Both the position numbers and the translations under genes were made by a program. Shown here piece after piece: positions 34,110 through 40,688 of a stretch of DNA of 40,688 nucleotides. The DNA is taken from assembly GCA_016840035.1 (NCBI GenBank), contig JAEOTC010000159.1, forward strand, positions 1 to 40,688, given 5' to 3'. This DNA comes from Candidatus Hodarchaeota archaeon (GTDB lineage: Archaea > Asgardarchaeota > Heimdallarchaeia > Hodarchaeales > Hodarchaeaceae). The stretch's first letter is position 1, and the number at the start of each line of letters is the position of its first letter. The notes under the pieces were generated by a model, which was not told the DNA's origin, searched no databases, and was given only the letters and a program-made list of their open reading frames with translations.

Positions 34110-35186
34110 GTGAGTATGATCAAAATCTTAGATTCCACAGGAAAGGCCGATCCTGAGCTTGAACCTAATATTTCTAAGGAAAAATTAGTAAAAATGCTGG
34201 AATATATGATACTGGTTCGGCTTTTAGATGAAAAAGGAATGCGTTTACAACGGCAAGGAAGAATTAGTTTCAGTATTCCAAGTACAGGGCAGGAAGCTAC
34301 TCAAATCGGAGCGGTTGCTGCGTTATCTCCTGAGGACTGGATTTTCCCAGCTTATCGTGAACCAGGAATGGCGTTCTATCGCGGTTTACCTTTAGAGGAT
34401 TTAGTGAATCATTGGTTTATCAATGAGAAAGATCCCCAAAAAGGTCGTCGACTCCCAGGACTTTTTGGTTCAAAGCAATTCCGTTATGTTAATCCTTCTG
34501 CACCGATAGGTACCCAAATAATTCAAGCTGCAGGGGCAGGTTACGCGCATAAGTATTTATCTGAAAATTTAGTGGACATCGTATTTTTCGGGGATGGTGC
34601 TACATCTTCAAGTGATTTTCATTCAGGATTAAATTTTGGGGCAGTATTTAAAACTCCTACAATATTTTTTTGCCAAAATAATCAATGGGCAATATCTGTA
34701 CCACTTTCTAGACAGACTGGCGCCACATCTTTGGTTGATAAAGCACAAGGCTACGGGTTACCTGGTGTACAAGTAGATGGAAATGATATTCTTGCTGTTT
34801 ATAATGTTGTAAAGGAAGCTGTGAAACGTGCGAAAGCAGGAGATGGGCCAACTTTTATTGAAGCAGTTACTTATCGTGCTGGTCCTCATACATCATCTGA
34901 TGACCCAACTCGCTATCGACCAAAGGAAGAGCTTGAAAAATGGAAAAAATTGGATCCTATTTCCCGTTTTGAGAAATATTTGAGAGCAAAGGGTTATATT
35001 ACACAGGAAGGAATAGAAGAAATACGATCCTCATTCGATAACAAATTGAATAATTTAATTTCCGAAGCAGAGAAGCTCAAGCCACCATCGTTAAAAACAC
35101 TATTTTCTGATGTTTATAGTGAATTACCATGGCACTTAGAGGAACAATTTAATGAACTAAATGCATTAAAAGGGAGGAATGCCTGA
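34110..35186 (+). CDS. 2-oxoacid dehydrogenase E1 component, alpha subunit (pyruvate or branched-chain)
   Basis: The start is GTG at 34110 (358 aa): AGGGGAT at 34097-34103 is 6 bases before it. The frame is open further up, but that stretch has no signal. It is the E1 alpha subunit that binds thiamine diphosphate with the beta subunit and decarboxylates the 2-oxoacid. TPP motif GDGATSSSDFHSGLN begins at about 161 and closes with FFCQNN at 190-191 (GDG to NN about 28 residues). The HTSSDDPTRYR loop is the region phosphorylated in animal enzymes. Pyruvate and branched-chain versions are hard to separate from sequence. First gene of a four-gene operon; its TGA overlaps the beta ATG. Confidence 0.92.
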   Translation: MSMIKILDSTGKADPELEPNISKEKLVKMLEYMILVRLLDEKGMRLQRQGRISFSIPSTGQEATQIGAVAALSPEDWIFPAYREPGMAFYRGLPLEDLVNHWFINEKDPQKGRRLPGLFGSKQFRYVNPSAPIGTQIIQAAGAGYAHKYLSENLVDIVFFGDGATSSSDFHSGLNFGAVFKTPTIFFCQNNQWAISVPLSRQTGATSLVDKAQGYGLPGVQVDGNDILAVYNVVKEAVKRAKAGDGPTFIEAVTYRAGPHTSSDDPTRYRPKEELEKWKKLDPISRFEKYLRAKGYITQEGIEEIRSSFDNKLNNLISEAEKLKPPSLKTLFSDVYSELPWHLEEQFNELNALKGRNA

Positions 35187-36163
35187 TGTCGGAGCTGACA
35201 ATGGTTGAATCCGTTTGTTTTGCATTAGATGAAGAATTAGGACGCAATAGTAAATTAGTAATTTTAGGGGAAGATGTAGGCCCAAATGGAGGAGTTTTTA
35301 GAGCTACTCAAGGATTACTGGAAAAGCACGGACCAAAACGGGTACTAGATACTCCATTATCGGAAAATGGGATTATCGGTTTTGCTATTGGAATGTCACT
35401 GATGGGGTTGACTCCTGTTGCAGAGATCCAGTTTGTAGATTTCATATATCCTGCCTTCGACCAATTGATTTCAGAAGCCGCCAAATTTCGTTATCGAAGT
35501 GGTGGAATGTTTACCACTCCAATGGTGATTCGATCTCCTTATGGGGGTGGAGTTCGTGGAGCCCATTATCATAGTCAGTCTCCTGAAGCCTATTTCACCC
35601 ATACACCGGGATTAAAGGTAGTTATTCCAAGTACTCCCTACGAAACCAAAGGTTTACTAACTTCAGCCATGCGTGAAGACGATCCAGTTATATTTTTAGA
35701 GCCCAAAAGATTATATCGTGCATTTAAAGAAGAAGTTCCAAAGGGAGATTATACTATTCCATTGGGAGAAGCAAGAAAGGTACGAGTAGGAGGAGATGTT
35801 ACTTTACTAGCATATGGTGCAATGGTTCATGTGGCACTCGAAGCTGCAAATATCGCTTCTACTAATCATCAGATTGAATGTGAAGTGATCGATTTACGAA
35901 CTTTAGTTCCTTTGGATATTAAAACGATTGAGAAATCCGTGAAGAAAACAGGACGAATGATTTCTATTACTGAAGCTCCTAAAACTAGTGGTTTTAGTGC
36001 AGAACTTTCAGCATTAGTCGCTGAAAGATGGATAGAGTATATGGAAGGACCAATAATGCGAGTTACAGGGTATGACACTCCATTTCCACTTTCTCTTGAA
36101 CAAGAATATCTTCCAACAGCCCAAAGGACTTTGGAGACCATAATGAAAGTCTATAATTTTTGA
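35186..36163 (+). CDS. 2-oxoacid dehydrogenase E1 component, beta subunit
   Basis: 325 aa, the normal length. It starts at ATG 35186, sharing one base with the alpha stop (TGATG), with GGGAGG about 10 bases upstream, so translation is coupled and the two subunits are made in equal amounts. Recognisable blocks: VILGEDVGPNGGVFRATQGL (TPP pyrophosphate side), the catalytic Glu region LDTPLSENGIIGFAIG, AEIQFVDFIYPAFDQL, SPYGGGVRGAHYHSQSPEA and DLRTLVPLDIKTIEKSV at the start of the C-terminal transketolase domain. Together with the alpha subunit it forms the heterotetramer that loads acyl groups onto E2. Next gene, E2, starts 20 bases after its stop. Confidence 0.95.
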   Translation: MSELTMVESVCFALDEELGRNSKLVILGEDVGPNGGVFRATQGLLEKHGPKRVLDTPLSENGIIGFAIGMSLMGLTPVAEIQFVDFIYPAFDQLISEAAKFRYRSGGMFTTPMVIRSPYGGGVRGAHYHSQSPEAYFTHTPGLKVVIPSTPYETKGLLTSAMREDDPVIFLEPKRLYRAFKEEVPKGDYTIPLGEARKVRVGGDVTLLAYGAMVHVALEAANIASTNHQIECEVIDLRTLVPLDIKTIEKSVKKTGRMISITEAPKTSGFSAELSALVAERWIEYMEGPIMRVTGYDTPFPLSLEQEYLPTAQRTLETIMKVYNF

Positions 36164-36183
36164 AAAAATCGGAGTGAGAAGTA

Positions 36184-37449
36184 ATGACTTATGAATTCAA
36201 GTTTGCTGACCCAGGGGAAGGTGTACATGAAGGAGAAGTACTCCAATGGCATGTAACTGTAGGTGAAATTGTAAAGAATGAACAACTTCTAGTCGAGATA
36301 ATGACAGAAAAGGTAACTGTTGAGTTGACATCACCTATTAGTGGTAAAATTCTTTCTCTTGAATTTCAAGAGGGAGATATAATCAAAGTGGGGGATATAC
36401 TAGTGAGAATCGAACCAAAAAGTACTGGTGGGAAGAATCTAGAATTAATTAAAGAAGACCTCAAAAAAGTGGAGGAAGACGATTCGCTCTTTACCGCGGC
36501 AACTCCTTTCAAAAAAATTGAAACTAGTGATTTAAACCAATCTGAGGTAAAAAAAGAACCCATTGCTGCTCCTTCCATAAGAAGACAAGCAAGAGAACTT
36601 GGGATTAGTTTATCTGATATACCTGGAACAGGCCCAGCCGGAAGGATTACTCGTGAGGATTTTCAATCATTTTCCGTGCAAAAATCAACTAGTAGAGTAG
36701 TGTCCAGCGGAAGAAATGATATCATCCAAAGAGAAGATCAATCAATTCCATTAAGAGGATTACGTCGAAATATATCGAAAGCAATGCGTAAATCCAAGGA
36801 TACGGCTGCACATTATACTTACTTCGAAGAAGTCGATATGACAGCTTTAGAAGCTCTTCGTCAGGATGCTAAACCCTTAGGTGAAAAAAATGGGATTAAA
36901 ATAACCTATATCCCGTTAATCATTAAATGTTTAATACCTACTCTCCGTAAATTTCCCTATCTCAATTCCTCCCTCGATGATGAGAAAGGTGAGATAGTTT
37001 TGAAAGGAGCAATTAATATTGGAATTGCAGTAAATACTGACAATGGTCTGGTAGTCCCTGTCATCAAAAATGCCGACCAAAAAGGGATTTGGGATTTAGC
37101 TCAAGAAGTACAATCACTTGCTGAAAAAGCAAGAAACGGATTGCTTTCTTTAGATGATGTGACTGGAGGATCATTTACAATTACATCTGTAGGGAATATA
37201 GGAGGATTTGCTGCTACACCTATTATTCGTTGGCCTGAGATCGCAATTCTCGGCCTCATGCGTAATAAATTACGACCTGTTGTAATTGAACAAAACGGGA
37301 AACCTGAAATTGCCATTCGTAAAATTATGATGCTTTCTTTGACTATTGATCATAGAGTAGTGGATGGAGCAGTTGGGGCAATGTTTACAAATGAATTAAC
37401 AAAGTATATGGAGAATCCCGCGTTGTTATTACTTAATGAGGGATTATAA
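36184..37449 (+). CDS. dihydrolipoamide acyltransferase, E2 core
   Basis: 421 aa. Residues about 1-80 are one lipoyl domain, with the lipoylated Lys43 in IMTEKVTVEL. A flexible linker leads to the E1/E3-binding peripheral domain at 129-160 (APSIRRQARELGIS ... GPAGRITREDF). The catalytic core (about 190-421) has SFTITSVGNIGGFAATPI and the HRVVDG motif (TIDHRVVDGAVG) whose His and Asp transfer the acyl group to CoA. Single-lipoyl architecture resembles the branched-chain and archaeal enzymes more than multi-lipoyl bacterial PDH. A GGAG ribosome binding site is 7-8 bases before the ATG. The lipoate ligase at the 3' end of the operon, on the other strand, would modify Lys43. Confidence 0.95.
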   Translation: MTYEFKFADPGEGVHEGEVLQWHVTVGEIVKNEQLLVEIMTEKVTVELTSPISGKILSLEFQEGDIIKVGDILVRIEPKSTGGKNLELIKEDLKKVEEDDSLFTAATPFKKIETSDLNQSEVKKEPIAAPSIRRQARELGISLSDIPGTGPAGRITREDFQSFSVQKSTSRVVSSGRNDIIQREDQSIPLRGLRRNISKAMRKSKDTAAHYTYFEEVDMTALEALRQDAKPLGEKNGIKITYIPLIIKCLIPTLRKFPYLNSSLDDEKGEIVLKGAINIGIAVNTDNGLVVPVIKNADQKGIWDLAQEVQSLAEKARNGLLSLDDVTGGSFTITSVGNIGGFAATPIIRWPEIAILGLMRNKLRPVVIEQNGKPEIAIRKIMMLSLTIDHRVVDGAVGAMFTNELTKYMENPALLLLNEGL

Positions 37450-38871
37450 ATGGAAATACTAGAAACTGATGTACTTGTAATTGGTGCCGGCCCAGGAGGT
37501 TATCCAGCTGCTATAAGAGCATCTCAACTTGGAAATAAGGTCTTCTTAGTTGAGAAAGGGTTTATAGGTGGTGAATGTTTAAATTGGGGATGCATCCCAA
37601 GTAAGGCATTAATTTCTGCAGCAAAATTCTACCATAAACTGAAGCATGACGCACCAAAAATGGGTATCACCGTGAAAGATGTTGAAATAGACTTTTCCAT
37701 AATGCAAGAGTGGAAAAGAGGAGTTCAATCTAAATTAATAAACGGAATCAAACAGTTACTGAAAGGAAATGGCGTTACTACTGTATTAGGCACTGCAAAG
37801 TTTGAAAAACCAGGCTGGGCCCTCATTACAAAAGAGGACGGTACTCAAATACATGTAAAATATACCAATGTGATTCTTGCAACGGGAACAGAGTTCATAT
37901 CTCTACCCGAGTTTAAGATAGATGAACAAGATATTCTCAGTGCAAAGGGATTGTTATCAATCAAGGAGATTCCTAAAGAATTAGTAATAATTGGAGGAGG
38001 AGTAATAGGACTTGAACTGGGTACACTCTTTGCTAAACTTGGATCAGTAGTAAGTATCATAGAATTACTCTCTGAAATTCTACCTGGAGTGGATCCTCCG
38101 ATTAAAAAGCTTTTGAGTATGAAAGCCAAACAACTTGGGATAACAATCTATACATCAACTAACGCCGAGGGATATTCTAGGGAAAAAAATGGAAAGTTGT
38201 CTATTAAAATAAAAACAAAAACTATCAACAAAGTTATAGTTACAGATAAAATTCTATTAGCAGTAGGAAAGAAACCTCAAGTGAATGAACTTAATCTATC
38301 AGCACTTAATGTAAAAATAGATGATAAAGGTTACATAATTGTAAATAAGAAGCAGCGCACATCTGCTTCAGGTGTGTATGCTGTTGGGGATTGTACTGGT
38401 CCACCATTTTTAGCTCACCGTGCAACAAAACAAGGCATTATTGCAGCAGAAGTAATTAACAGATTGCCTTCTGAAAGTGATTTTAAATCTATGCCAGTCA
38501 CGATTTTTACGGAACCTGAAGTGTCATATGCAGGTTTATCGGAAAAACAAGCTAAACAAGCTGGATTTGATGTGGTTTCCGGAAGAGCACCGTTTGCTAC
38601 TTCTGCAAAAGCGATGTCTAGTCTTAGCGAGGATGGATATGTTAAAGTGATTGCAGATAAGGTTACCAAACAACTCCTGGGAGTACAGATAGTTGGTCCT
38701 AATGCATCTGATTTAATTTCTGAAATATCCCTAGCCTTAGAAATGGGTGCGACGGTAGAAGATTTAGGTTTTACTATTCATCCTCATCCCACGCTTCCAG
38801 AAATGATTATGGAAGCTGCAGATGCTGCGCTCAATAAAGCTATACATCAAGTCACTCTTGTGAAGAAATGA
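37450..38871 (+). CDS. lpdA: dihydrolipoamide dehydrogenase, E3
   Basis: 473 aa, starting directly after the E2 stop with no gap. FAD motif VIGAGPGGYPAA (about 10-21), the redox disulfide GGECLNWGCIPSKA (C43, C48), a NAD-binding loop ELVIIGGGVIGLELG, the central Asp block YAVGDCTGPPFLA, and the C-terminal dimer interface with HPHPTLPEM that carries the catalytic His-Glu pair. It reoxidises the E2 dihydrolipoamide and passes electrons to NAD+. The full E1 alpha-E1 beta-E2-E3 order makes a self-contained complex, uncommon in archaea that instead use ferredoxin-dependent oxidoreductases. Confidence 0.96.
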   Translation: MEILETDVLVIGAGPGGYPAAIRASQLGNKVFLVEKGFIGGECLNWGCIPSKALISAAKFYHKLKHDAPKMGITVKDVEIDFSIMQEWKRGVQSKLINGIKQLLKGNGVTTVLGTAKFEKPGWALITKEDGTQIHVKYTNVILATGTEFISLPEFKIDEQDILSAKGLLSIKEIPKELVIIGGGVIGLELGTLFAKLGSVVSIIELLSEILPGVDPPIKKLLSMKAKQLGITIYTSTNAEGYSREKNGKLSIKIKTKTINKVIVTDKILLAVGKKPQVNELNLSALNVKIDDKGYIIVNKKQRTSASGVYAVGDCTGPPFLAHRATKQGIIAAEVINRLPSESDFKSMPVTIFTEPEVSYAGLSEKQAKQAGFDVVSGRAPFATSAKAMSSLSEDGYVKVIADKVTKQLLGVQIVGPNASDLISEISLALEMGATVEDLGFTIHPHPTLPEMIMEAADAALNKAIHQVTLVKK

Positions 38872-38885
38872 AACTCAGAAACTGC

Positions 38886-39671
38886 CTAAGGGGAGGAAAA
38901 TTCTTTTTCTATTAATTTTCTTTTTTTTTCCTGAATCCATGAATTCTTGGAATACATTTCACGAGTCAAGTAGGTTCCTAAGCGTTTCTCTGAGAGTGTT
39001 GGCTTTTCAGTTTTAAAATCAAGGTTAAATTTCTCTTCAATTTGGTTGACAAAAGTATCTATCAAACTTTTTCTTGACAGAGGGGGTAAATTCGTTGTGG
39101 GAAATGAAAGACTAGGCCTTCGACTCTGGTAGGTAAGTTTCCCAGCAAGCAGAGCATTCTCTATATGAGTCAAATCTGCATTAAGAAGTAAAGTTAAGTG
39201 ATGTAAGAACCAAGAACTCCTAAAATATCCTGCAGAACCTGATATTTTCTTCTTCTTATATAAGATCGAGGTATCTTTGTAAATTGTAAAAGAATCTCCT
39301 TTTAATTCTCTGCTTAAACAATCCACCATTAATTTTGTAAATAATCTAGAGATAGAGTTAACATCCTGAAATTTTGGAACTAGTAATGACTTTGGAAGAA
39401 AAATTGATATGTTTAGCACGCCTAAATCATGAAAAACGGTTCCTCCACCTGATATTCGACGTCCTATAATTATCTTGTTATCAGAACAATAGGTAACATT
39501 AACTTCCTCTTCAATGTGCTGATTTCGACCAAGAATCACTGCATTCGGGTTATTCCAAGAGCGAATCGTTCCAGAAAATTCACTCTGTGCGTGGAGATAA
39601 AGAATAGCATGTTCTAAAGCAAGGTTAAAATGGACGTCTTTGAAATCTGTGTCTAACCATCTTCCTTTCAT
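38886..39671 (-). CDS. lplA: lipoate-protein ligase A (catalytic domain)
   Basis: 261 aa, the length of the catalytic N-domain of LplA. The BPL/LplA/LipB fold is shown by NPNAVILGRNQHIEEEVN, RRISGGGTVFHDLGVLNISI (lipoyl-AMP loop) and KKKKISGSAGY with the active-site Lys before SGSA, then LLLNADLTHIENAL. It activates lipoate with ATP and attaches it to Lys in lipoyl domains. The catalytic Cys of LipM octanoyltransferases is not evident, so ligase is favoured. In Thermoplasma the ligase needs a separate small LplB accessory domain of about 90 aa; no such gene is visible here. It is convergent with the dehydrogenase operon, 14 bases from the E3 stop. Confidence 0.92.
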   Translation of the reverse strand: MKGRWLDTDFKDVHFNLALEHAILYLHAQSEFSGTIRSWNNPNAVILGRNQHIEEEVNVTYCSDNKIIIGRRISGGGTVFHDLGVLNISIFLPKSLLVPKFQDVNSISRLFTKLMVDCLSRELKGDSFTIYKDTSILYKKKKISGSAGYFRSSWFLHHLTLLLNADLTHIENALLAGKLTYQSRRPSLSFPTTNLPPLSRKSLIDTFVNQIEEKFNLDFKTEKPTLSEKRLGTYLTREMYSKNSWIQEKKRKLIEKEFSSP

Positions 39672-39768
39672 GAGTGAGTACCCATAGTCATAGGTAACTT
39701 AACTGATTTTTCCCCATTCCAAATATGTAAAAAAGGGTTTAGGCACAGATTGCACAAGAGGTAGAAAT

Positions 39769-40455
39769 TTGTATCTCAAAAAAGAACAGGCACTATCTGT
39801 AGTAATTGTAGGGACAATTCAATTCCTAATCCTAAGCACAATCGCCATGCTATTCTATACGGGGGGAACAAGAATTGATGAAACAGCTCAGGGATATGGT
39901 TTTTTTACCAATTTCTTTAGTGATCTGGGTAGAACTACTGCTTATTCTGGAGAAGGCAATTTAATTTCAACTATATTATTTGTTACAACTCTTGTCGGAT
40001 TAGGACTCACCTTCCTAATTTTTTTCCAGTTAATTCCAGAAATTTTTGATCGCACTGACGAAGAACAAAAACTAAGCAATTATGTCTCGATTCTGGGCAC
40101 GATATCTGCTTTTGCGTTTATAGGAGTGGCTCTCACTCCTGCAAATATTATACCAATTATCCACGATGCTTTGGTAATACTAGGATTCTCACTTACGACA
40201 CTTGTGTTAGGAATATTGCTTATCCTTACGTTGAAAGATCCTGTATTTCCAAAATTCTATATAGTAATATATTCTACTCTCATCATCATTATACTAGCCT
40301 ATGGCGGATTATTTTTCTTAATTCCAAAAATAGTAACTCTTGAAGACCTGATCTGGAGAGTAACAATGCAGAAAATTGTGGTATATAATCTTCTTTATTG
40401 TTTTTTAAACCAAAGTTACGGTATTTGGCGTCATAGAATAAAGAATGAAAATTGA
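39769..40455 (+). CDS. multi-pass membrane protein, DUF998-like
   Basis: 228 aa from a TTG at 39769, with GAGGT at 39758-39762 and a 6-base spacer, which decides the start. Six hydrophobic stretches are visible, among them ALSVVIVGTIQFLILSTIAM, LFVTTLVGLGLTFLIFFQL, YVSILGTISAFAFIGVALT, and the ALVILGFSLTTLVLGILLIL and YIVIYSTLIIIILAYGGLFF pair. The extracellular loop after the first helix has a FFSDLGRTTAYSGEGN motif that recalls the S-D-L-G signature of DUF998 and related frag1-like proteins; assignment is tentative. No function is known. Topology and role beyond a membrane location cannot be read. Confidence 0.7.
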   Translation: MYLKKEQALSVVIVGTIQFLILSTIAMLFYTGGTRIDETAQGYGFFTNFFSDLGRTTAYSGEGNLISTILFVTTLVGLGLTFLIFFQLIPEIFDRTDEEQKLSNYVSILGTISAFAFIGVALTPANIIPIIHDALVILGFSLTTLVLGILLILTLKDPVFPKFYIVIYSTLIIIILAYGGLFFLIPKIVTLEDLIWRVTMQKIVVYNLLYCFLNQSYGIWRHRIKNEN

Positions 40456-40669
40456 ATAGTAGTTGACAATATACTTTTTCCACTTTATAATGGGAACTGA
40501 CATTATTAGAGAAATTCGGCACATTAAATGAACTTAGCAAGGGAGATCTTTAACTTTCATCGTTTTTTTTTGGAAATTTCACAAAGAAATTGCCTACATC
40601 AAAAGAATTTTAATTAAGCAATCATTGACAATACTAGACATCCGAGACTCAATGGAAAGGTAATTAATT

Positions 40670-40688
40670 ATGCAACTAGAAATAGCGA
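40670..40688 (+). CDS. possible start of a gene cut by the right edge
   Basis: An ATG at 40670 starts MQLEIA and runs to the window end. AAAGGT at about 40656-40661 is 8 bases upstream. Six codons cannot be identified, so this is a possibility only; the rest lies outside. Confidence 0.3.

Noticed and set aside
40529..40618. 29-codon plus-strand frame near the right edge
   Set aside because: AT-rich low-complexity sequence, no ribosome binding site, nothing recognisable in the translation.
1..40688. CRISPR arrays, insertion sequences, prophage or defence islands
   Set aside because: No regularly spaced repeats, transposase, integrase, cas or restriction-modification genes were seen by reading; gene content is housekeeping and cell-biological.

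Overview
The window (AT-rich, roughly one third G+C by eye) looks like chromosomal DNA of an archaeon, most likely an Asgard (Promethearchaeota) lineage. Reasons: a Ras/Rab-like small GTPase, a gelsolin-like domain protein with a proline-rich linker, alpha-SNAP-like TPR proteins, an eIF2B-family protein, a class II HMG-CoA reductase, a tRNA without an encoded CCA end and with an intron-like insertion, archaeal TATA boxes, and GGAG/GGTGAT ribosome binding sites used with many GTG and TTG starts. I cannot place it to class from this window alone. No IS element, phage gene, CRISPR array or rRNA was seen.

Layout. 1-5000: a truncated alpha-SNAP-like TPR protein and a small partner (minus), a NudL-type Nudix hydrolase (plus), class II HMG-CoA reductase and a gelsolin-like protein (minus). 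5301-5403: tRNA-Cys(GCA) with about 30 extra bases in the D loop. 5493-12856: a PIN-TPR protein (plus), then on the minus strand an eIF2B-like protein, a kinase/metallo-beta-lactamase pair, an unknown protein directly behind a small GTPase, and a GT2 glycosyltransferase. 13222-14601: ACT-like protein plus adenylate kinase (plus). 14642-24608: a TPR protein with a nuclease-fold-like tail, a 966-aa surface protein, two GT4 glycosyltransferases, a GNAT acetyltransferase, two unknown proteins and a small membrane protein. 24752-30637: a tightly packed minus-strand operon, TPR protein, HAD phosphatase, membrane-anchored subtilase with a zinc-ribbon tail, DHH phosphoesterase. 30638-31185: a long non-genic stretch that hides a 46-codon ORF ending in QWHWH and a poly-T terminator. 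31186-33689: acyl-CoA synthetase and ribose-5-phosphate isomerase. 34110-38871: a complete 2-oxoacid dehydrogenase complex operon (E1 alpha, E1 beta, E2, E3), facing a lipoate-protein ligase on the other strand. 39769-end: a multi-pass membrane protein and the first codons of another gene.

How the genes work together: the clearest module is the dehydrogenase complex with the ligase that could attach lipoate to E2, alongside acyl-CoA synthetase, CoA diphosphatase and HMG-CoA reductase, which all handle CoA thioesters. The second theme is eukaryote-like cell biology (GTPase plus partner, gelsolin domain, SNAP-like TPR proteins), scattered as single genes or pairs. Best candidates for something undescribed: the GTPase-coupled unknown protein, the QWHWH micro-protein, the TPR/nuclease-fold fusion, the protease/phosphoesterase operon and the tRNA-Cys insertion.
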